Of a stretch of DNA of 64,000 bases, positions 57,885 to 64,000 are shown in pieces. The translations under genes were made by a program, and so were the position numbers. The DNA is from Neofusicoccum parvum. Its lineage: Eukaryota > Ascomycota > Dothideomycetes > Botryosphaeriales > Botryosphaeriaceae. Numbering within the stretch: the stretch's first letter is position 1; every line of letters begins with the position of its first letter. The DNA is taken from assembly GCA_020912385.1 (NCBI GenBank), contig CP087214.1:682001-746000 (forward strand). The letters are read 5' to 3'. The notes below the pieces were generated by a model. The model worked only from the letters and a program-made list of their open reading frames with translations. It was not told where the DNA came from and ran no database searches.

Positions 57885-60329
57885 TTAAAAAGCCTCGATG
57901 ATTGCAGCCCGCAAGGCGTAGTGAATGTCAGCGCGACGGAATCCTGGGCCGCGGCCGATACAAACGCCGCGCTTGATCAAACCTGAGTACAAGTCAGCTG
58001 TTGGAACTGGGAATTGTAATCCCAGCGAGTCGGTGCTGTCCTTGATAGCCGGTTGGATAGTATCAACTTACCATTGATAAAGCGCTGCACGTCAATTGTG
58101 ACACTCCTGTTCTGTCTCCGCTCTTCAACCTGATCACCGGTTGCGACGTTCAGGCCATAATCATTCGGATCAACCTGGTTGTTGCCCATCCATGCGAGAT
58201 CCAAATCGTAGAAGCGGTCCCACTCGTCATATCTGGTCGGGTTGACAGGCTGGAACTCTCCCAGGGCCATGGGGCAGTTGTCATTCAGCTTCTGCGCAGC
58301 CTGTTGCAGGATGGAAGCACTATCAGGGGTGCTAGGACCATTAGAGATGGATCCTCTGCCGTGGGTTCCACTACTGCCTGTGGTTCCTGGCACGCTAGCA
58401 CTGCCTGGCAAGCTCCCTTGCGGCGGGCTACTTGCGGCTGCTGCGCCTCCGAATTGGGTTTGAGGAGAAGTCATGTTGTTCGTGGCTGCCAGATGGTTCG
58501 GGGCGAACTGGTCAAGTGGTTCGCCTAAGACACCCGCCTCTGAGTCAGGGTGCGCATTTTCACCTTGTGGGTTCTGAGCGCGAGCAAGGGCGTCGAGAGT
58601 CCTGACGGCGGCTTCCGCAAAGGAGGCCTGGGCATCGATGTGCACGCCCAACTCTTCAAGATAGCCCTCCACATCCTGACTGTCGAACCATTCGCCGCCA
58701 TAGGTGACCATATCATCTTCCAGTTGCGGCGTGATGATAATATCTGGCCTGTTACTTCTTCGCAATTCCTCGAGCTGAACTCTGGTGGCATATGGTCCAA
58801 TGCGGCGGATGGTCCAGTCTGACTGGCGTGGTAGCACTCGGCCATTGTCGTCACGTGCGGGATAGTGCGTTCCAGCTCCTCCAAGGTGGAGGAAAGGAGA
58901 GTTGAGGAAATCGAGTGGTTGGAGGACATTGTGTTGGAGAAGGCTTCTGAAGTCTCTGAGAAGCTCGTCACGGGACGAGTAGTGCCGGCACAGGCGGAAG
59001 ACACGGTTAAAATCGCTGGGCCGCAGATGGGCAGTCGAGAGTAAATGAAATGCTCGCTCGAGACAAGCTCGTTGCAAACGACGCGAAAAAGTTAATTCTT
59101 GGAAGGAATAGGTGAAGCTGGGTTGAATGGCGCTTGTCCTCGGGGATGGGATCAGCGTCGAAACCTGTGTGAATGGAGCGTATGTGCGTGTCCGAGCAGG
59201 AGCCTGCATGGCGTACTGGCTGTTCTGGTTGTTCTCATTCGTGTTCTGTGGCGCAAAATCTTCGGGTCGGAAGACATTCACTGTGTCGACTTCGTTGATG
59301 CCACGAAATGGGTAGGAGGGAGTGAAAGTGCTGGCCTGAGATTGACGAGGTTCAGTAATCATTGGCCCCCTTGAAGCTTCCAGATTTGAAGCTGACAAGC
59401 TAGGGAGATCCAACCCTGAGTAGAAATCGGCGTTCTGTCCATACATGGGCGTCTCGGACTCATCGCTGATTCTGTAGTAGCCCATGCCAATGTGGGTTGC
59501 TTGAGAATTCATTTGCGCCTGCACTCGCGCTTGCGCTTCCACATTCGGTGGTTGCGCTACATTCTGCCGAGGCTGAGCCACATCTTGATAGCTGCGGCTG
59601 GAAATGTCAGGTGCGGCGGCGGCGACTTGCGGGGTAGCAGAAGGCTCAGAGCCTTCTTGGCTGTCTTCGCGCTCGTCCTCGCTCGACACAGTCTTTGCTG
59701 TTCGAGACAAGTTGACGAAGGTCTCAGTAGTCTCCTTGAGCTCAGACGCAAGATGAGGTCGCAAGGCAAAGATGTCCGATTGCATTGCCTGGTCGTTGAA
59801 GCGCAAAAAGGAGTGGTTCATGCCGTCTATGACTGATTGAAGCTGTTCCACCTGCTTCTGCAGAGAGGAAATGGTCATCTCCTTCCGCTGGCGATAGGCC
59901 CGCTGGGCCAGGCGGATTTGCGTGCGACGGCGCTGTGCCGGCGTTAGTCGACGAACCATGTACGGCGGTGGCATGGCGATGGTCGTTTTATGGTGAACAA
60001 GTAGACATGGAAGCAAAAATTGGGAATTATTGAAGGTTTCGGGATTAGGAGAAAAGCTGGTGGAGTGCGACGATGTGCATTGGGAACCACTCCGGGGTAG
60101 CAGGACAGCACGCGTCTGGCGGCGTGCCACCACTAGTGCGAGGAGAATTTGTGATGAGTGATCCAAAGCGGGATCGAATTTCTTGATTACTCACATCAGC
60201 GGCAGTCTCATCCTGCGTGTCCACCTTCGGTCTGCCCCTTTGCTTCTTGCCCTTGGTGATGGGTTCTGCAGACGCGGTGGAATTCCTGGCCCGCTTTTTG
60301 GTAGGGCGCTCATCGCTCTCGGAGCCCAT
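57885..60329 (-). CDS. bZIP transcription factor
   Basis: Three exons: 60329-60195, 59932-58072 and 57982-57885, 697 residues. Exon 1 encodes an NLS-like KKRARN and QRGRPKVDTQDETAAD. The 262-bp intron is removed in phase 0 so that RRRTQIRLAQRAYRQRKE, the DNA-binding basic region, follows at once, then a leucine zipper (ISSLQKQVEQLQSVIDGM). The middle is Gln/Asn/Ser-rich. The last exon (phase 1) encodes GLIKRGVCIGRGPGFRRADI and a short end, a C-terminus I recognise from this fungal bZIP group. Reading through the last intron would give a false end, and a frame open inside intron 1 gives a false N-terminus. The protein should act in the nucleus; targets are unknown. Confidence 0.93.
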
Positions 60330-61015
60330 GGTGACGTTGGGTAGATCGCCGCCGGCGGAAGTCGTGGGGGACGTGCCTTTCGAATGAATAATATTCAGAC
60401 TCGGGTCAGAGAGAGTCACGCAGGCTGGATGCGGGTCTCCGTCTCTTTAGGAAGCAAGCGGCGCGCGTCGGCGCTCCGGCGTTGGCTTATAAACGGCCTC
60501 GACTGACGTGCAATTATAGCCTCGTTTCTCCGCAGTGGCCCCTTGGTAATCCGCCTAGTGCCACGGCGTCAGAGTCAGGTCGGCGAAGCCCTCGAGCGGC
60601 GGGATGGGTTGCCCCGCGACCGCGCGCGCTTGCGTGTGCTGGGCGGCGGTGATTGGGCCGGCGGAATGCGTCTACGGGCTGAGCGATGGCGCGTGCAGAG
60701 TCAGGTCGGAGGAGATTAGCCACGGCGCGGGCGGGAGAGCTGTAGGCAGGACGCGTTCACACCCCGTGAGGAGTTACGGAGTGGTGCGAGGAGGTGCTCA
60801 GGGCGCTGTTCACTAATCACGCCCCCGTTGCGTTCGGCTTTTTGCGGCTAGGGCTTAGCGGCTCCACGCCACAGCCCGCAACGGGCAGCGCATCCGCCAC
60901 GATCTCCCGCCAGAGACGCGGTCATCCACCGCTGCTCCACACCCGGGGCGCTGGAGTCTTTGGAATCAGGTTGCAAGGCAGGGTTCTCATGTCTCGTCTA
61001 TTAATCCGAGCCGTG
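60330..61015. other. Intergenic, bZIP promoter
   Basis: It is the upstream region of the bZIP gene (-) and the 3' flank of RAD1 (-). The single ORFs here are short and overlap several frames. No binding site is assigned. Confidence 0.5.
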
Positions 61016-62107
61016 CTACTCCTCCCCACTGTCCTCGTCCCCGCTAACTCCGTCGTCCTCCGCTTCCTCGCGTATCAGCGGCACAAACCTAAAGTCGACG
61101 AAGCTGACCTGCCCGCCGTCGACCTCTATCATGAACTGCAGGCTGAGAACCCCTTGGTTGTCTCCGCGTATGCTGACCTTTGTTGCCGACGCCATGGCGC
61201 GCGCTGCCGCCTTGATCAACCCAAATCGGTAGGTGTAGACCACGCGGTGAGCTACCTGGAACGTCTCCAGCAGCGTTGCGTCATGCTGCTTCGATCCGTC
61301 CTGCCTGTCCTGCGCTGTTGGTGCCTTGCCATCCTCCGGCCTGCTAAACTCCACGACAGTACTTCCCAGTGTCCCCGTGGCGCTCAGTGAAAAGAAAGGT
61401 GCAGTTGGACTGGCTCTGAGCGCCAGCTTCTCCGGATTAGTGCTACTTAATTCCGTGATGGCGTCATGCAAGAACGAGCTCCGCATGATTATCTTCATCG
61501 CTAGCTCGTCTCTGGCAAAAGGAATGTCTTCATCCTCGGCCTCATCCAGTTCAAAGGTCGTCAGTTCGCAAGTTGTAGTTACTCCGGCCTCCTCAAGGAC
61601 GATCTTCAATGGCGAACCAGGCGCATCGTACGAGACACGGCATACGGACGTCATCCCAAGCACCCTGTTATCGAAGGCATTGGTTCCGCCTCGCGCACTG
61701 AATGTCGAGTATGGGTTCCGCTGGTTTGGGTCGGTGAGACCGAAGATCTGCAATGTCTCGAGGAGCGATGGGAGAGAAACTGTGAATGCAGGAACTTCGT
61801 TGGTGCCGTCATCATTATCGGCGTCAAAGGGGGAGCTCGGGCGCGGCGCGTTGTACTGAAAGGTGGTGAAGAGTGCCTTGTCCAGAAAAGCGAATCCTAC
61901 GCATGGTCAGACATAGCATGCGCGAGTCCATCACCTCCGCATACCTTGCATGACACGATGGTCCTCGGCGCTGAACCTAAGCCCATCCTCACTGATCTCA
62001 ACGCGCACTTTCTGCGCAAATCCAATGCATCGTAGCAGTATGAATAGCTGGCGGGCCGAACTGGACACAGCGCTGAGAATTGGCGGGCTCTCTGCAGTGT
62101 CGGACAT
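61016..62107 (-). CDS. rad1: Checkpoint clamp subunit Rad1 (9-1-1 complex)
   Basis: Two exons: 62107-61945 and 61896-61016, 347 residues, near the usual 300-400. Donor GTATGC and acceptor CGTAG join in phase 1, giving HRVMQGFAFLDKALFTTF. Rad1 folds like PCNA and forms a ring with Rad9 and Hus1 that is loaded at damaged DNA to signal through ATR/Mec1. Family features include the start FILLRCIGFAQKVRVEISEDGLRFSAEDHR, which falls in pieces as FILLRCIGFAQKV and ISEDGLRFSAED, and the end VDGGQVSFVDFRFVPL followed by an acidic tail (DDGVSGDEDSGEE). Nuclear. The OST5-like gene starts to the right on the same strand, its stop only 160 bp before this ATG, leaving a short promoter. Confidence 0.93.
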
Positions 62108-62266
62108 TTTGGAGGTGTGATCTAGTCGGTGCTGTCCTGCTGCCTGGAGAAGACTTTGTGGAAGGAATCTTGCGGTATATTGTATTCCCGAAGTTATTGC
62201 ATAGCCCAGCTTAACGTACACGAGACTTCCGACGGCGCCCTGCTGAATGAGAAAAGGAATTGTATT

Positions 62267-62666
62267 TTATACGTAAACGCCGGCCGCGCAGATCATGTAG
62301 ACAGCTCCGAAGCTGCACCAGTCAGTAACAGTTCGTATTGGAGAGGCGCAGGGTCAAATACCCAAAGGCCAGCGAGGCAGGGACGCCGAGGACAGGCAGC
62401 GTGACGATGGACCGGGCTGTCGCCTTGTCAGCATGCGCAGGCCCGTCAATTGCAGCCTGGTTCTTCTTACTGAGGCCGAAGATGCCAGTGAGGATGAACG
62501 CTGTGCCGTAGGGTCAGCCAAAGTCCGGGCAGCAGTTCGCGACGCGCGTACCAGTCAGGAGCAGCAGAAAGCCGACGATGAATTGAGCGTTCTTGGAGAC
62601 GGAGGGGTAGTAGGGCTGGGCGGCAGACGCCTCCCAGATATCGAGCAGTGGCGACTGGGCAGACAT
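62267..62666 (-). CDS. OST5-like oligosaccharyltransferase subunit
   Basis: Four small exons: 62666-62552 (115 nt), 62500-62471 (30 nt), 62416-62362 (55 nt) and 62312-62267 (46 nt), 81 residues. Join phases are 1, 1 and 2, and every donor (GTACGC, GTAAGA, GTATTT) and acceptor (CACAG, GACAG, TGCAG) is canonical. The product has two membrane segments: one around FIVGFLLLLTAFILTGIFGL, then TLPVLGVPASLAFGFGAVYM and ICAAGVYV at the end. This matches the short, two-TM OST5 subunit of the ER N-glycosylation complex as I remember it in filamentous fungi. The gene is invisible as a single ORF. The assignment rests on my memory of the family, but the intact splicing supports a real protein. Confidence 0.8.
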
Positions 62667-63014
62667 GGATGTGGCGGAGCGAGCGTAGCGGGGGCGTTGA
62701 GGCTCAAGGTAAACGCACCTGGAGAGCGCGACGGCAGACAGCTGCGTTCGGTTGCGTATACGTGGTGTTGCTGGGCCAGCCCTAACTAGGCCGCGCGGAG
62801 ACAGCGGCCGGGCGCACCAAGCCAGGCCCGAGCGCACCCAGCGTGGCGGCCCGGCAGGCTTGAGAACTTGGACGGAGCGCTTGGAGGCCGCTGCCAGCCT
62901 CATCCTGAGCGCATCAGTTCATTGTCCGCCTCGCTCAGGCTCACAGGGCAGGCTCACCCGCTCGCATCGCATGCTTTTTCCATGACTGTGTGCCCACCGA
63001 CGTAACCAATCCGG
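62667..63014. promoter_or_regulatory. Divergent promoter, OST5-like / kelch gene
   Basis: A 348-bp region separates two divergent start codons. It is GC-rich. No TATA box or named site was seen. Confidence 0.45.
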
Positions 63015-64000
63015 ATGGCCTCCGCTGTTAACCAGGCCCTTCACGTTCTCAGCAACCCTCCTCATTCCTCCCCCTCGTCCTCCACCATTCCCGTTTCCAC
63101 CACCGCGTCCAACACCACCTTCGTCATGTCGGCCAGCTCGGCCAGCTCGGCCAGCCCCGTGCTGCGCAGGCGCAGCGGGAAGAATGAAGGCTACCGCCCC
63201 AAGATTGTCACCACCGTCGGCGCCAAACCCGCCTGCCTGGTCAACGCCTCCGTGACCTACGTCGGCAACGACCAAATTTATGCCTTCGGCGGTTTCGATC
63301 AGTACACCGACGAGGGTGAGTGATGTGCCCACGCCGCGACGCTCGACACGCAGCGCATCTAATGCATCGCAGTCTACAACCATGTGCTCCGTCTGAATCT
63401 CCAGACCCGCCAGTGGAACCTGGTCGACAACTACGGCGACATTCCGGGTGTTCGCATGGGTACGTGCCGCGCCGAAACCGTCGCATATTTGACCATTCGC
63501 TCACTTGTCCAACAGGCCACACTGCCAGTCTGTGGCAGGGTAACAGGCTGCTCGTGTTTGGTGGTGAGAACGAGCACCGCACCTACCTTCACGATGTTAT
63601 TATCTTCGACCTGCAGAGCGCCCACTGGACCCAGCCCGACATCCACGGCACTCCTCCCAAGGGCCGTGCCCGCCACTCAGCCGTCATCCACGACGACAAG
63701 CTCTTCATCTTGGGTGGCATGAGCGGTGCCGACAACTACGTCCTCGACGACATCTGCTACCTGGACCTCAAGACGTGGACCTGGTCCCGTACTTGGCGGT
63801 TTGTCCCGCGCTACGACCACACAAGCTGGGTTTGGGACGGCAAGATTTGGGTGTTCGGAGGACTTGGAGAGGACATGGAGAAGACGAGCGAAATTTGGTG
63901 GCTGGACATCCGCGGCAGCCCTGCATTCGAGGCTGCCATGGCATACGGCACACCTGGCAGGGGAACCGTGGGAAGGACTCGGGACTCGAATTCATCGACT
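63015..64000 (+). CDS. Kelch-repeat protein, 3' end outside the window
   Basis: Three exons are visible: 63015-63315, 63373-63459 and 63516 to the window end, both introns phase 1. The frame is open at the last base, so the gene is partial. After a Ser/Thr-rich start, four kelch blades are seen: QIYAFGGFDQYTDEVYNHVL, LLVFGGENEHRTYLHDVIIF, LFILGGMSGADNYVLDDICY and IWVFGGLGEDMEKTSEIWWL. Kelch beta-propellers bind partner proteins. The layout recalls the S. pombe Ral2 / Tea1 class of polarity and Ras-pathway proteins, but the part that would decide this is not in the window. Confidence 0.9.

Overview
The window is nuclear DNA of a filamentous ascomycete (Pezizomycotina; a Dothideomycete would fit, but I cannot prove the class). 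The evidence is short GT..AG introns of about 50-100 bp in most genes, a trifunctional HIS4-type histidine gene, a Clr2 silencing factor, a PTH11-like rhodopsin-domain membrane protein, a KIN4-family kinase, and the remnant of a Tad-type non-LTR retrotransposon. No rRNA, tRNA, CRISPR or prokaryote-style operon was seen.

Layout. 1-9 kb: a possible small ORF, a conserved coiled-coil protein (-) and Clr2 (-). 10-14.4 kb: a type II membrane protein (+) and the HIS4 gene (+), which has a Gcn4/CPC1-like half site upstream. 14.4-24.6 kb: a long gene-poor stretch. In it I assembled by hand a dispersed set of minus-strand microprotein genes (21-34 aa). Each has a tiny first exon, a phase-1 intron and an almost invariant last exon ending R-D-A-x-G-S-stop; this is the most novel signal in the window. 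24.6-28 kb: a peroxiredoxin (-) and a mitochondrial Rieske/AIF-type oxidoreductase (+), divergent. 28-31.4 kb: GC-rich non-coding DNA upstream of the KIN4-like kinase (31.4-35 kb, +). 37-40.3 kb: secreted GH31 alpha-glucosidase (+). 41.9-43 kb: AT-rich, RIP-like DNA with the 3' end of a LINE. 44.9-46.4 kb: five-exon PTH11-like membrane protein (-). 46.4-52.6 kb: gene-poor. 52.6-57.2 kb: zinc alcohol dehydrogenase (+) and a PAF-acetylhydrolase-like lipase (+). 57.9-60.3 kb: bZIP regulator (-). 61-62.7 kb: Rad1 checkpoint-clamp subunit (-) and a four-exon OST5-like oligosaccharyltransferase subunit (-). 63 kb to the end: kelch protein (+), cut by the window edge.

The genes are mostly unrelated housekeeping functions (histidine synthesis, checkpoint, N-glycosylation, heterochromatin) mixed with surface or secreted functions (GH31, PTH11-like, membrane protein). 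The one functionally suggestive pair is the divergent peroxiredoxin and Rieske/AIF genes, both redox proteins. Gene models were spliced by eye using donor/acceptor consensus, phase and family conservation. Many long single-frame ORFs in the GC-rich tracts are shadows and were left out.
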